Shown here one piece after another: positions 7,777-16,875 of a stretch of DNA of 64,000 nucleotides. The stretch's first letter is position 1. The number at the start of each line of letters is the position of its first letter. The stretch is taken from contig JAKQJC010000016.1 of the NCBI GenBank assembly GCA_029561345.1, positions 1 through 64,000 on the forward strand, read 5' to 3'. Origin of the DNA: Chloroflexota bacterium (lineage in GTDB: Bacteria > Chloroflexota > Anaerolineae > Anaerolineales > Anaerolineaceae). A model generated the notes under the pieces. The model did not search any database. It saw only the letters and a program-made list of their open reading frames with translations, and was not told where the DNA came from. The position numbers and the translations under genes are program-made.

Positions 7777-8026
7777 AGACCTGTTCAGACTGCTTTTTGT
7801 TTATGTGGTCATGCCCCTTTGCCTTGCCGGAGGTGTCATTCTCACCTTGTGGCTGACTGGGCTTTTTATCCTGGTACTTGCGCTTGGCCGCGATTTTTGG
7901 GCTGTGATCATGATCGAAAGTATCATCATGCCGACAGACATTCTTGTTACATATGCCTGGACTGACGTTCTCACCCATTTGCGGAGAGAGATTGGAGCCG
8001 TATGGCCGGAACCTATGAAAAGCTGA
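7766..8026 (+). CDS. Small membrane protein of unknown function
   Basis: This 86-residue protein starts at GTG 7766, with GGAGGTGAACG upstream, inside the end of the primase gene. It has two hydrophobic stretches (about 8-45 and 50-65) and a basic C terminus. It overlaps the next gene by 25 bp. No family is recognised; the overlapping arrangement and ribosome site support it being real. Confidence 0.55.
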   Translation: MSPKDLFRLLFVYVVMPLCLAGGVILTLWLTGLFILVLALGRDFWAVIMIESIIMPTDILVTYAWTDVLTHLRREIGAVWPEPMKS

Positions 8027-8229
8027 TTTTGGATACTTTGCAAGAACAGGGCGAAATCGTTTCGCTGTTGAATTTCTGTCTCGAAAATAATTTGAGATAT
8101 GAATGGTGTTGGTTTGTTGTTAAAAATCTTTATGAACGTGGGACCATCGACCTGAACATCAAGGCGGTAAAGTCGCACCCCATGCATATCGTATTGCCGA
8201 GTTTCTCGACAAAACGCGGTGACGCCTAA
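8002..8229 (+). CDS. Small protein, possible winged helix
   Basis: This 75-residue protein has an N-terminal part (LILDTLQEQGEIVSL and the following helices) that resembles a compact winged-helix unit, followed by a short beta-like stretch. GGAG lies upstream of ATG 8002. A small transcription or DNA-binding role is possible, but the match is by eye and weak. A 7-bp tandem repeat, ACACCAT three times at 8242-8262, lies in the gap to the next gene. Confidence 0.5.
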   Translation: MAGTYEKLILDTLQEQGEIVSLLNFCLENNLRYEWCWFVVKNLYERGTIDLNIKAVKSHPMHIVLPSFSTKRGDA

Positions 8230-8271
8230 AGTCAGAAACGTACACCATACACCATACACCATAGAGTTACC

Positions 8272-8505
8272 ATGACAAAGATAACGATCAACCCAAGGGA
8301 ACAATTGACCAAAAAAGCACAGGAAGCCATTTATGCTTTTTGTGAATTCCACATGGCAAAGAAAGATTATTACGAAAGTATGAGGGTCTTTATGAATGTG
8401 GTTTTGAAGGCGGAGCGTATGAAGCGGGTGGATCTGTATGCCTGGTTGCATGGACACGACTACCGGTGGAATGGCCGGATGTGGTTCAAAAAGGAAATGA
8501 AATGA
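8272..8505 (+). CDS. Small helical protein of unknown function
   Basis: This 77-residue protein is Lys/Glu-rich and helical, with a short aromatic C terminus. No strong ribosome site precedes ATG 8272; the triple ACACCAT repeat lies 10-30 bp upstream and might be a control site. It couples to the next gene by ATGA. No family is recognised. Confidence 0.5.
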   Translation: MTKITINPREQLTKKAQEAIYAFCEFHMAKKDYYESMRVFMNVVLKAERMKRVDLYAWLHGHDYRWNGRMWFKKEMK

Positions 8506-8777
8506 AAGCTTACATTGTGAACGTGGACGATTCAGCTTCAACCGTTATCCATGCTGAAACGCGCAATAAGGCACGGTATAGGTTTTTTCAAAAAACAATC
8601 TTTTTCTTTTATAGCGAGTACAAAGACATCCGGGCAAAGCGTGCCCATGAAATGGATGATCAACCAGCAACGGTGAATAACATGAAACAGCTTACGACCA
8701 TCACCGGGCTTGAAAATGCTGATGATGAGATAACGCTTGAGATGTGCGGATGTCCTATCTGCATAAAAGCATTGTGA
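8502..8777 (+). CDS. Small protein of unknown function with C-terminal CGCPIC
   Basis: This 91-residue protein is taken from ATG 8502, which overlaps the previous stop (ATGA). The N-terminal half has strand-helix-strand character, and the C terminus carries CGCPIC, a possible half metal site. No family is recognised. The following 62 bp hold no gene. Confidence 0.5.
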   Translation: MKAYIVNVDDSASTVIHAETRNKARYRFFQKTIFFFYSEYKDIRAKRAHEMDDQPATVNNMKQLTTITGLENADDEITLEMCGCPICIKAL

Positions 8778-8839
8778 TTGGATAAAGCAGAGAAAGGAAT
8801 TGCGAGGCTTTGTTGAGCAATATAAGAAAGGCATCAATC

Positions 8840-9022
8840 ATGAATGATTCTTTAGATGGATATGACGATGAGATTATGAGTGAAGTAATTGATAAAAATA
8901 TTCAGTCATTCTCTGATATTGACTGGGCAATATATTTTATCCCAATGACAATCGGACTGGGTTTTGGTGCATTTATCGAATTCATCAAAATAATCTTCCC
9001 GAAAATGGAAATAGACTTATGA
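8840..9022 (+). CDS. Small bitopic membrane protein
   Basis: This 60-residue protein is taken from ATG 8840, with AAGAAAGG upstream; an in-frame TTG at 8810 is less likely. An acidic N-terminal half precedes one membrane helix (about 38-54), with a short charged end. The stop overlaps the next start (ATGA at 9019). Unknown function. Confidence 0.5.
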   Translation: MNDSLDGYDDEIMSEVIDKNIQSFSDIDWAIYFIPMTIGLGFGAFIEFIKIIFPKMEIDL

Positions 9023-9174
9023 ATGATTTTTGGACTGGACTTGGTTACATGTCACTCTGCTGTGGCACACCGGCTGCCATTGGCTTCATCACCGGATGGA
9101 TTATGCGCCAACGCTTTACCCAATTTGGTTTTCCCGGGATGCTTTTACCTGGATTTATTCGGAGGCTGTTTTGA
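9019..9174 (+). CDS. 51-residue membrane protein
   Basis: This short reading frame begins at the ATG at 9019, coupled to the upstream stop, and ends at TGA 9172-9174. It has a Gly/Cys-containing membrane segment near residues 9-29, then a basic tail with RQR and RR. It fills the gap between two coupled genes and keeps the unbroken four-base-overlap pattern, which supports it strongly despite its size. No family is recognised. Confidence 0.55.
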   Translation: MNDFWTGLGYMSLCCGTPAAIGFITGWIMRQRFTQFGFPGMLLPGFIRRLF

Positions 9175-9395
9175 CAACTGCTGAAAGATATCAACGTATG
9201 CTTGATTTAATGGCAGCCGGTGACCAGTCATACCTGATCCTTGCATCAATTGCCATTCTCTTTACCTTGCTTTGGTTCATTGTCGTTCAGCGTGTCAGTG
9301 ATCCAGAAAAATGCAAGCTGTCAAAGAAAATATATTTTGCATATTACTCCGTGTCCATGATCGCAATCATGGTATGGTCTGCGGTGACGCTATGA
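9171..9395 (+). CDS. Small membrane protein preceding the glycosyltransferase
   Basis: This 74-residue protein starts at TTG 9171, with GGAGG at 9161-9165 and the TTG overlapping the previous TGA. It has two membrane helices (about 22-42 and 54-72). Its ATGA overlap with the GT-C gene at 9392 suggests co-translation. It could be a small partner of the glycosyltransferase, which is inference. Confidence 0.5.
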   Translation: MTTAERYQRMLDLMAAGDQSYLILASIAILFTLLWFIVVQRVSDPEKCKLSKKIYFAYYSVSMIAIMVWSAVTL

Positions 9396-10744
9396 ATAAC
9401 AAAGCCTTTTGCTTTCTTGGTTTAGGCATTGCCATCAGAATGACCGGCATTTTAACTCATCCAATCTGGGCTGATGAAGCCTGGCAAATTGAAGTGTCCC
9501 AGTTGCCATTTATGGACATGATCAAAATGCATCAGCTGGACTTCAATCCACCATTATGGTCCATCGTTACCTGGATGACGACCAGGCTTTTTGGTATCAA
9601 TGAAATTGGTATCAGACTTCCGGCGCTGCTACTGAGTATTCTTTCACTCGCCATTGCCTGGCTTGTGATTGAAAAGCTTGTTGAGGATGAGGTTATACGG
9701 CTTGCAGCATTTGCATCTGTGGCCATACTGCCTTACCAGATTTGGCAGGCCCAGGAGGGGCGGTGCTATGCGCTGATCCAGGTGTTGTATGTGGCCGGGA
9801 TGTGGTTCGCTATAAACCGCAAAACAGCATTGACTGTATCCATGGGGGCGCTGCTGATCTGGACCCACAGCACCGGTGTTTTTTACGCCATTGGACTTGG
9901 ACTTATTCTCCTGGTCATCAACTGGAAATCCGCGCTGTGGATGGTATTGGCTCCTATCTCTTTTCTGCCATGGGTTCCTGCCATTGCCACAACAACATCA
10001 CAGATCCCTCATTGGCTGTGGCCGCTGTCCGCTTGGGAGCTATTCCGATCTTTGGCCATAACAAGCACCGGTTGGGCAAGTCAGCCTATGGCAATCCTAA
10101 CCTGGTCAGTGGTGTTGGGTTTGGCTGTTTTTGGAACGATTCGGAATGCGCGTGATCAGAAGATTGGATTACTCTCAATTTTTGGACTTGCGCCGTTGGC
10201 CGGAATGCTTGCTTTCTCGATCCTCATTCGCAACGTTATTTTTTACCGTCCAGCAGGGCCGCTTGTGGCCGCCATGCTTCCGTGGATTATCGTGGTGATA
10301 TGGCCAAAGGGTTTGAAGGCCCGTGCCATTGCCTGGTATATCATGATCGGCATCATGGCCATTGGCCTGATGACGACGAATGGAAGTCAGAAGGGAGGAT
10401 CCTTATCAGAATGGGCTGGCTTCATTAGTCACGAATGGCAGGATGGGGATGTGATCTATAACGCCACATGGACCACGTTCTATCCAATGAGGTATTACCT
10501 TCCAGACGATGAGTACATTATTGAGAATGCAAAGGGCCACGTTTTTTCAGGGGAAGGACAGCCGCTTGAAAACATCCCGCATAAACGCGCCTGGTTGATT
10601 TGGAGCAAGGACAGCGGCCTGCTGTCACAGAGTGAATGGTCCCAGTTGCAATCTTATGCGGATCAAGGTCAGTTGATTGGCCAAATCAATCTGCCCCAAC
10701 TGGCCCCAGTAAGCTTTTACTTAATTGATGGAGGTGTGAAATGA
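9392..10744 (+). CDS. GT-C membrane glycosyltransferase (PMT/ArnT-like), copy 1
   Basis: This 450-residue protein has about ten or more membrane helices and an Asp-Glu pair (WADEAW, D29-E30) in the first outer loop, the catalytic signature of GT-C enzymes. A conserved (N/H)PPL(W/Y) segment follows (near 54). These enzymes use polyprenyl-phosphate sugars to glycosylate proteins or lipids on the outer membrane face. It shares VTWMTTRLFG with copy 2 at 11013. A matching donor synthase (GT2 at 17704) and Thr/Pro-rich surface proteins are encoded on the same element. The sugar and acceptor are unknown. The ATG at 9392 overlaps the previous stop. Confidence 0.85.
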   Translation: MNNKAFCFLGLGIAIRMTGILTHPIWADEAWQIEVSQLPFMDMIKMHQLDFNPPLWSIVTWMTTRLFGINEIGIRLPALLLSILSLAIAWLVIEKLVEDEVIRLAAFASVAILPYQIWQAQEGRCYALIQVLYVAGMWFAINRKTALTVSMGALLIWTHSTGVFYAIGLGLILLVINWKSALWMVLAPISFLPWVPAIATTTSQIPHWLWPLSAWELFRSLAITSTGWASQPMAILTWSVVLGLAVFGTIRNARDQKIGLLSIFGLAPLAGMLAFSILIRNVIFYRPAGPLVAAMLPWIIVVIWPKGLKARAIAWYIMIGIMAIGLMTTNGSQKGGSLSEWAGFISHEWQDGDVIYNATWTTFYPMRYYLPDDEYIIENAKGHVFSGEGQPLENIPHKRAWLIWSKDSGLLSQSEWSQLQSYADQGQLIGQINLPQLAPVSFYLIDGGVK

Positions 10745-11004
10745 GAGATTTTTTGAAAGAACTCTGGTGGATGTTTTCGCCCGTCATTATCTTGGCAACT
10801 GTTTTGATTGCCATTGACCGGTGGCTTTTACTGCGCGACTTCAGACGCCTGGTTGATGATGTTTATGGAACTGATTTTAAAGAATCCGATGAAATGATTT
10901 ACCCGGAGGATCAATCAATTTGTGGTCATTGCGGAGAAATTGACCCGCAATCAGAATCGTGTCCATCGTCACCCAATGGTTTGCATAAACTCGAAAGGCA
11001 TTAG
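10741..11004 (+). CDS. Small membrane-anchored protein with CxxC
   Basis: This 87-residue protein lies between the two GT-C genes and is coupled to the first by ATGA. One membrane helix (about 12-30) is followed by an acidic region and a C-terminal CGHCGE with a further Cys and His, a possible small zinc site. Its position suggests a link to the glycosyltransferases, but no family is recognised. Confidence 0.6.
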   Translation: MRDFLKELWWMFSPVIILATVLIAIDRWLLLRDFRRLVDDVYGTDFKESDEMIYPEDQSICGHCGEIDPQSESCPSSPNGLHKLERH

Positions 11005-11012
11005 GAGGAAGA

Positions 11013-12488
11013 ATGATCATCAATGCCATCAAGACGCGCCTGGACTATGACAGGCTTACCCAATACATTGAAGTGTTTTTCCTTATGGCTATCACTCTGA
11101 TTTTGCGCCTGTACAATTTGACATCTGTATCCCTCTGGTATGATGAAGTTTTCACCGGGCTTGTGACCCAACTTGATCCAGGCGGTATCATGCAAGCTAC
11201 AATGGGGGATGTTCATCCACCGCTTTATTACATTGTCACGTGGATGACGACAAGGCTTTTTGGTGATGTCAACGAATTGTCGTTACGTCTGCCGTCCGTA
11301 CTGGCATCTGTCGCCTCAGTTTATGTTCTGTGGATGCTCCTTCAACATTACAACGTTGACAGGTCAAAATCTTATGTCATCATGGGTATCTTTGCCTTGT
11401 TGCCGTCCTCACTCCATTACGGGCAGGAAGCACGGATGTATGCGCTTCTGCAACTTGCATACCTTGGCCTTGTACTGGCAGGCGTAAAACGCAATTGGAT
11501 ATTGGTTGGGATGCTGGCTCCGGTTCTTCCATACTTGCAAAACTATGGATGGTTCTACTTGGCCACGACCGGATTGTTTCTTTTATGGAACGAATACAGA
11601 CAGCAACGGTTTACCCGTTTCCCAATTGGACTTCTGGCTTTTCTGACCGTGCCCGTTCTGTATGCGCCATGGCTCATGTATGGTCTAAGTGTTCAAATGG
11701 CCAAAGTAGCAGACGGTTACTGGATTTTGCCGGTTACGCCTGGAAGTGTAGCCCAGGCTTTGCTTGGGATGATTTGGGGGGTGTCTCTGCCACAGTGGGC
11801 AGTCATGTCCGTGTACATAACAACCCTCACCATCATGGCTGTGGCTGTTGTCATCACAGCAAAGTCAGAGTTCAGGTGGCTTGTCTGGCTTGGCTTTGCG
11901 CCCATGGCCATGGCCATACTGGCCAGTGCGTTGTTCAAGCCGATTTTCATTATGCGGGCATTGGTTCCCTTGACGCCGTTTATCGTCTGGCTTGTCGTGC
12001 AATCCTTTTGGGGATCCACCAGACGGAATATCTTTGTGTATGGATCAGCCGCTGCCGTTTTATTCTTGGCCTGCTGCAACTATTACGGTTTGATCGGAAA
12101 CAGCAAATCAGACGGCGGACTGGCAGACAGAGTAACCTATTATCTCCAATCAGATCAACCAGTTTATTACGTTGGTGACGGGCCGATGACGATCATGAGC
12201 TTCTACCACCCGGAGCTGCAAAACATTGAACTCACTGTTTGTGGCATGACACCTGGTGGATTGACCCCGACAACCAGAAGCGCATTTGGTTGGACAATCC
12301 AGGAACCTGACCGACCAGGTCTTTTATTATGGGCAGCCGGTCCGCTTTCGCCTTCATGCGAAACTGACCAGGTTGTTGATTTGCTGAACCGGACCCATGC
12401 AAAATTGATTGCTGAATTGAAATCAGACGAATTGGTAAAGGTGACCGTATGGCAATTAGAACCAAATCAATCGAAATCTCTCCCGTAG
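11013..12488 (+). CDS. GT-C membrane glycosyltransferase (PMT/ArnT-like), copy 2
   Basis: This 491-residue polytopic protein has the GT-C signature: WYDE (D44-E45) in the first outer loop, HPPLYY and QEARMYAL. Many membrane helices are followed by a soluble C-terminal domain from about residue 370. It is a tandem paralogue of the protein at 9392, sharing VTWMTTRLFG. GAGGAAG precedes ATG 11013. The two may add different sugars, or act on different acceptors, using polyprenyl-phosphate donors. The last 40 bases overlap the FtsK-type gene in another frame. Confidence 0.87.
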   Translation: MIINAIKTRLDYDRLTQYIEVFFLMAITLILRLYNLTSVSLWYDEVFTGLVTQLDPGGIMQATMGDVHPPLYYIVTWMTTRLFGDVNELSLRLPSVLASVASVYVLWMLLQHYNVDRSKSYVIMGIFALLPSSLHYGQEARMYALLQLAYLGLVLAGVKRNWILVGMLAPVLPYLQNYGWFYLATTGLFLLWNEYRQQRFTRFPIGLLAFLTVPVLYAPWLMYGLSVQMAKVADGYWILPVTPGSVAQALLGMIWGVSLPQWAVMSVYITTLTIMAVAVVITAKSEFRWLVWLGFAPMAMAILASALFKPIFIMRALVPLTPFIVWLVVQSFWGSTRRNIFVYGSAAAVLFLACCNYYGLIGNSKSDGGLADRVTYYLQSDQPVYYVGDGPMTIMSFYHPELQNIELTVCGMTPGGLTPTTRSAFGWTIQEPDRPGLLLWAAGPLSPSCETDQVVDLLNRTHAKLIAELKSDELVKVTVWQLEPNQSKSLP

Positions 12489-14206
12489 TTTTTGGCGAAA
12501 TCGTACCTGACACCGAAAGATCAGTATCAGTCAAAACGCAAGACAGCAAGGAGGTCTGCGCTACTGGCGCAATTTCCCCCGCCGTAGAAAATGTCCTTGA
12601 ATTGCCAGCAACAAATCTAAACCCGTTAAGGCGTCGCGTGTTTGACAGACGCCGAATCAATTGGGGTTGGCTTGGAAAGTTTATCAAGTTTATTTGGAAC
12701 CAGAGACCATGGCGGCCATTGACCACTGAAGAAAAGCGGGAACGTGATGAGAAGCGGGCAAGAAAGGAAATGGCTCACTTGCTTGAATCTGAAGCCAGAA
12801 CAGCAGCAAGGTTGATCCAGACTGCACTGACACGACAGGACATATGCTACTGGTATAGAAAAACCGATAACTCGCCAATGAAGGTAAGGCCGGTTGTGTT
12901 CTCAGCTTTTGTTGGATCGCCTGACGCCTTGTATCTTAAGGTTGATACAAGAAGATTACCGCATGGTGTGACCATTTCAAAGCTTATCCAGGATGAGGTT
13001 GCATTAGACCTGTCTTTGACTGTTGGCCGTAGGGTAGTAGTGAAATATTCAGAGGTGACTGGTGTCTGGTACATTGTTGAGCGGGCAACCGGTGTTATGG
13101 GTATCCCACGGCATGTCATGTGGCAGGATATGATATCTGCATATCCAAAAAGCGCTGATGGACTTTCCATACCAATCGGCATCACAACGAACAACCGCCC
13201 TGTATATAAGTCACTTGGATCCATGTATAACATGTTGGTTGGCGGAACAATCGGAGCCGGGAAGTCCAACATGCTTAACGTACTTCTGTGTTCGTTGATC
13301 AGCCGTAATGCTCCATCCAGGCTTGAGTTGGTCTTGATCGATTTGAAAGGCGGTCTTGAATTCAGTGCATACAGGGGCATCCCCCATTTGATGAAATGCC
13401 CAGCCGCTCCTGATGGTATTGTCACCCGTCGTGAAGCCGTGCCAGATCTGCTTGACTGGATCATCATGATCGGTGAGAAGCGCATGGAAACTATGCTGCA
13501 ATCTGGAGAGAAAGAAATTGGGCGTTATAACCAACGTCACAGGAAAGAGGCTATGAGCCATATCGTGGTTGTGGCTGATGAATGGGCCGACCTGAAGCTG
13601 GATCCTCAATGCGGTAAGAAGTCCAATGAAAAGATGATCAACATTGCGTCACGTTATCGCGCTGTTGGCATTCATGTGATCCTCTGTACTCAGGTGCCAA
13701 AATCAGAAATCGTTGACACTCGTATCAAAGGCGTCTTGCCTGCCAAGATTGCGTTTTCGTGTCCATCCAATCAATCATCAATGGCAATCATTGATCATGG
13801 CGGTGCAGCCGGGTTGTCTCCAGCTGGACGATGTATTTTCGTTCACACAAAGGAAATGGAAATACAGACACCCTACCTGAATGACGAGCAGATTTTTGAG
13901 ATTGTAAGGGCCGCAAAAGAAGGGAAGACTGTTGAGATTGAATCGAAACATGATGTCACCCCATTGGAAGTCATGACATGGGCGCTGGATTATGACAACG
14001 GCTATTTGTCCAGGAGGAAAATTTATCAGCAGTTCCATGACAGACACATCCCTGAGAATATCATCAACGACTGGCTGAATGAATGGGAGGGTCAGGAGTA
14101 TGTAATTGGGTCAAGCGTTTATCGAGTTGTTCCGTCAAACGGTGGAAACAAACCCCGCCGGCTGATTGCGTTGGATCAAATAGAAAAGGAGAAGGACAAT
14201 GGCTGA
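12449..14206 (+). CDS. FtsK/SpoIIIE-HerA type DNA translocase
   Basis: This 585-residue protein has a charged N-terminal region without clear membrane helices. An FtsK/SpoIIIE motor follows, with Walker A GGTIGAGKSN near 265-274, the characteristic DLKGGLEFSAY near 297 and Walker B VVVADEWADL near 373-382. A winged-helix-like C terminus is seen. FtsK-type motors pump double-stranded DNA. On mobile elements they drive conjugation (TraB of actinomycete elements) or genome packaging. Absence of membrane segments argues against a cell-division FtsK. It closes the plus-strand operon with the next gene (8-bp overlap). Confidence 0.9.
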   Translation: MAIRTKSIEISPVVFGEIVPDTERSVSVKTQDSKEVCATGAISPAVENVLELPATNLNPLRRRVFDRRRINWGWLGKFIKFIWNQRPWRPLTTEEKRERDEKRARKEMAHLLESEARTAARLIQTALTRQDICYWYRKTDNSPMKVRPVVFSAFVGSPDALYLKVDTRRLPHGVTISKLIQDEVALDLSLTVGRRVVVKYSEVTGVWYIVERATGVMGIPRHVMWQDMISAYPKSADGLSIPIGITTNNRPVYKSLGSMYNMLVGGTIGAGKSNMLNVLLCSLISRNAPSRLELVLIDLKGGLEFSAYRGIPHLMKCPAAPDGIVTRREAVPDLLDWIIMIGEKRMETMLQSGEKEIGRYNQRHRKEAMSHIVVVADEWADLKLDPQCGKKSNEKMINIASRYRAVGIHVILCTQVPKSEIVDTRIKGVLPAKIAFSCPSNQSSMAIIDHGGAAGLSPAGRCIFVHTKEMEIQTPYLNDEQIFEIVRAAKEGKTVEIESKHDVTPLEVMTWALDYDNGYLSRRKIYQQFHDRHIPENIINDWLNEWEGQEYVIGSSVYRVVPSNGGNKPRRLIALDQIEKEKDNG

Positions 14207-14672
14207 TGGAAAATTACATGCAGCGGTAAGTGTTATCCTGGCCGGAAGCGGGCAGGCCCTGCAGCAAATCGCATCTGTCACATCTTACCAGGCAATGGCG
14301 TTCAGTCTTGGGGCGCTGTTGGGAATTATTTTGACACCAGATCTTGACCTGGTCGGTGGATCCATTTCACAGCGACAGGTACGAAAATCTACGGGAAATA
14401 TCATTGGGCTGATCTGGGCCATGTTATGGTATCCGTATGCAAAGCTTCTTGGTCACAGGTCGTTCTGGAGCCACACGCCGATCATTGGAACCATCATCAG
14501 GATTATATATGTTTTCGGCCTTCCGCTTTTACTATGGTCCATGTTATGGCAAGCGGGCCATGTGTCCGTTCCTCCGCCCATTCCTGTGCTTGGCCAGCTG
14601 GATCCACTTTTGTTCTGGGTGCTGCTTGGCCTGTCTGTCAGTGATCTTTTCCATTGGCTCATGGACTTATAA
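14199..14672 (+). CDS. DUF2227/YdjM-like membrane protein
   Basis: This 157-residue protein has about four membrane helices and conserved polar motifs: a TPDLDL acidic motif near 46, HRSFWSHTP near 86-94 and DLFHWLMD at the C terminus. These Asp/His motifs match metal-dependent membrane hydrolase-like families (DUF2227 and the YdjM/DUF457 group), whose function is poorly known. It overlaps the FtsK-type gene and is the last gene of the operon; a terminator follows at 14818. Confidence 0.65.
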   Translation: MADGKLHAAVSVILAGSGQALQQIASVTSYQAMAFSLGALLGIILTPDLDLVGGSISQRQVRKSTGNIIGLIWAMLWYPYAKLLGHRSFWSHTPIIGTIIRIIYVFGLPLLLWSMLWQAGHVSVPPPIPVLGQLDPLLFWVLLGLSVSDLFHWLMDL

Positions 14673-14951
14673 CCACCATATATGGGGGTATGCTTTTCAG
14701 GCAGTGGTTGATGAAGGCCTTTTGGTGGTGATAACGGTTGTGATAATTTTAGATTATCGAAACCAATCGGCCTTTTTACCGCACAAAACAGGCAATTTTT
14801 GCATCAATAAAGCAAAAACAGGGATCAAAAATGACCCCTGTTTTTTATTTTGGTGCTGAATTTGACCCAAAAACGCCCTGGAAAATAAAATAATTTATTC
14901 AGCCTGTGCCTTCCTGGAGGCAAAAAAGGCACCCCCTATATATGGCGGTAA
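14671..14951. repeat. Inverted repeat pair flanking the convergent intergenic region
   Basis: AACCACCATATATGGGGGT at 14671-14689 is matched in reverse complement by ACCCCCTATATATGGCGGT at 14931-14949, with one substitution and one indel. The repeats bracket the terminator and start right at the stop codon of the preceding gene. They could be recombination or protein-binding sites, or the borders of the inserted cargo block; nothing in the sequence decides this. The rest of 14673-15027 holds no gene. Confidence 0.6.
14818..14846. terminator. Bidirectional intrinsic terminator
   Basis: A ten-pair stem ACAGGGATCA / TGACCCCTGT with one mismatch and an AAAA loop is followed by TTTTTT on the plus strand. 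A TTTTTG run lies on the other side for the minus strand. It lies between the convergent operons ending at 14672 and 15028. A second hairpin (GTGCC...GGCAC, 14915-14932) lies downstream. Confidence 0.8.
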
Positions 14952-15027
14952 TTTTTTAATCTAGCTATTTCGCTATGTAGCTCTACTTTGAACTTTTGAT
15001 CGGAAAGCAATTCTCATTTTTCACGAA

Positions 15028-15471
15028 TTATTGAGATTCTTTGCTATATTCGATGATTTCGTTTTTTCGGCGGTTTAGATCAGAAGTATTTCTGGAAATC
15101 ATAAATACACCATCTTTTCCAGGAAAATCATTAGCAGAAATGTAGGGTGACCAAAAAATGGAATTATTATCAGAATTGAACACAAGATAAAACATATTTT
15201 GATAAGGTGCTGAGTTTAAATCGTGTAAAACATCATCTGTAAAATATTCCGTAAATTCAGAAAATTCTATATGATTCTGCTCTGGTATAAATTTACATTG
15301 TGCTAGCACATCATACACACATAAATTACCAAACACACTTATGAGGCATTTCATTTCATGAAAAGAAACGACTACAGGGTACAATTTTATTTGGTCAGTA
15401 TTTTTATCCATATTTTCCTTTATATTACCAGCATAAATCTCGTAGATTTCTGCTGGTGTTTTATTGTCCAT
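15028..15471 (-). CDS. Unknown protein, last gene of the A+T-rich cargo block
   Basis: This 147-residue soluble, acidic protein has mixed strands and helices and an Asn/Lys-rich composition unlike the element backbone. It has no recognised domain. It follows the gene at 15513 by 41 bp in the same direction and probably belongs to the same transcript as the EEP enzyme. It could be an immunity or accessory protein; this is speculation. Confidence 0.65.
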   Translation of the reverse strand: MDNKTPAEIYEIYAGNIKENMDKNTDQIKLYPVVVSFHEMKCLISVFGNLCVYDVLAQCKFIPEQNHIEFSEFTEYFTDDVLHDLNSAPYQNMFYLVFNSDNNSIFWSPYISANDFPGKDGVFMISRNTSDLNRRKNEIIEYSKESQ

Positions 15472-15512
15472 AGATTAAGGTGAATGCTTGTCGATAACAA
15501 GCAAAATTAGGT

Positions 15513-16037
15513 TTAGTTTTCCTCTGGATCACCTTGATAGTTTTCACCAGTATCATCAGTATCATCAGTATCATCAGTGGTAAGATTATAAATAGCGCTC
15601 TTAACAGCTCCTTCTTTTAATACATCGCCGAGTTTTTTTCGAAATTCAGCTGGTGTATCTGATACCCAAGGATTTGATACCTCTTTACTGCCCGCTATTG
15701 TTTGAAGCGCAGATATCGCACTACCATAGTATGGTGAGGTTGATTCGTAAGTCTTTTTTAAAAAATTTGGCAAGTCATTAGATTCCAATTGAATTGTTAC
15801 TGGGTAAGGGTTATTAGGTCGATGCACAATCGAAAATAGTTGAACTGTTCGATTGCTAGGTACATGTTTTGCATGAACTATGATCATTATGTTATTAGTT
15901 TTAGTTCTTGCATCTTGTAAAACTAACTCCATTACCCCGTTACTACCTTGATACCAATCTTTTTGGGCAACCTTTAGAATCTCCCTTGGGGATTGGGTAT
16001 CACTAAGATTAAGATCATTTGGCCAAAAGTTACTCAT
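15513..16037 (-). CDS. Unknown protein with Asp/Thr repeat near the C terminus
   Basis: This 174-residue protein is taken from ATG 16037, inside the end of the EEP gene (8-bp overlap); four more residues are possible. It has a mixed fold and an acidic C terminus, with TDD repeated three times from a 9-bp DNA microsatellite. No known domain. Tight coupling to the EEP enzyme suggests that the two act together. Confidence 0.65.
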   Translation of the reverse strand: MSNFWPNDLNLSDTQSPREILKVAQKDWYQGSNGVMELVLQDARTKTNNIMIIVHAKHVPSNRTVQLFSIVHRPNNPYPVTIQLESNDLPNFLKKTYESTSPYYGSAISALQTIAGSKEVSNPWVSDTPAEFRKKLGDVLKEGAVKSAIYNLTTDDTDDTDDTGENYQGDPEEN

Positions 16038-16851
16038 TATTATCCTCACGAAAGTTTACTAGAATCGGGAAATGATCTGAAGCTTTATTGACATCTGGAT
16101 GTCCCATACTGCTTACTATGGATTCCGCCCCAGCCTCAGTTAAAATTTTCACACTATCAAACAATCCAACAATTGAATGGTGGATTATTACTTGATCAAG
16201 CATACTCCATCCATAAGGTCCCTGATTGCTTGTGTTGTATATAGTCCCAGGAGGCCCGTTTGTGTTGTCGCCAAAGAGACTCCACATTGGATTGTAATAG
16301 AAATCATATTTTTTACCAAGGAATGTACGAAATCCACGTTTTACACATGCTTTTGCCATCATCGCATTAAGACCTAATGGCGTGATCATGCCATCCTCAT
16401 ATGGGTTCATATTAAAATCCCCAAGAAGTATAAACTTGTTAGTTCTCTTTTCCTCTTGGAGAAATTTCAATTCATCTGCTAAAGTTTTGGCAAACAATTG
16501 TCGATGATTACTATCATTATTTCGAATATCGATTCCATGAACAAGCACCAAAAGAATATTGTGGTTTCCAATATGAAGATTTCGTACACTAGTTCGCTTT
16601 GTCTTATGAGTCTCTGACAAGTCTAGGTGGAGATTTCTACAAAAGCAATGAAATCGTTGACCGGATTTTGTTATTACTCCTGGACGATAGAAATCTTGTG
16701 AAACATTCGTTTGCAGCGCAAGAAGGGTTTCTTTATCTGAGGTAGCATCTTCTGCGAGTACAACAATATCTGCCTCCGTCGATGCAGTAATCAAGCATAC
16801 AAAATCCTTCAGTTTTTTCTTTTGTATGTTCCAGAAAAGAATTCGCACCAA
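16030..16851 (-). CDS. Endonuclease/exonuclease/phosphatase (EEP) family enzyme
   Basis: This 273-residue protein contains the expected EEP active-site series: WN near residue 8, the metal-binding Glu in VVLAED (E34), a His in LVHG, GDFNMNP, LDQVIIH and the terminal SDHFPI. The family includes DNase I-like nucleases, phospholipases and nucleotide phosphatases, and the substrate cannot be read from sequence. The A+T-rich composition differs from the surrounding element. It sits second in a four-gene minus-strand operon (17565 to 15028), which makes it the probable effector of a cargo system. Confidence 0.85.
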   Translation of the reverse strand: MVRILFWNIQKKKLKDFVCLITASTEADIVVLAEDATSDKETLLALQTNVSQDFYRPGVITKSGQRFHCFCRNLHLDLSETHKTKRTSVRNLHIGNHNILLVLVHGIDIRNNDSNHRQLFAKTLADELKFLQEEKRTNKFILLGDFNMNPYEDGMITPLGLNAMMAKACVKRGFRTFLGKKYDFYYNPMWSLFGDNTNGPPGTIYNTSNQGPYGWSMLDQVIIHHSIVGLFDSVKILTEAGAESIVSSMGHPDVNKASDHFPILVNFREDNNE

Positions 16852-16875
16852 TTTAAATCCTTTATTTGCTTGTTT

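Noticed and set aside
12449..14206. Chromosomal FtsK cell-division protein
   Set aside because: There are no N-terminal membrane helices and no typical gamma domain; the neighbours are element genes.
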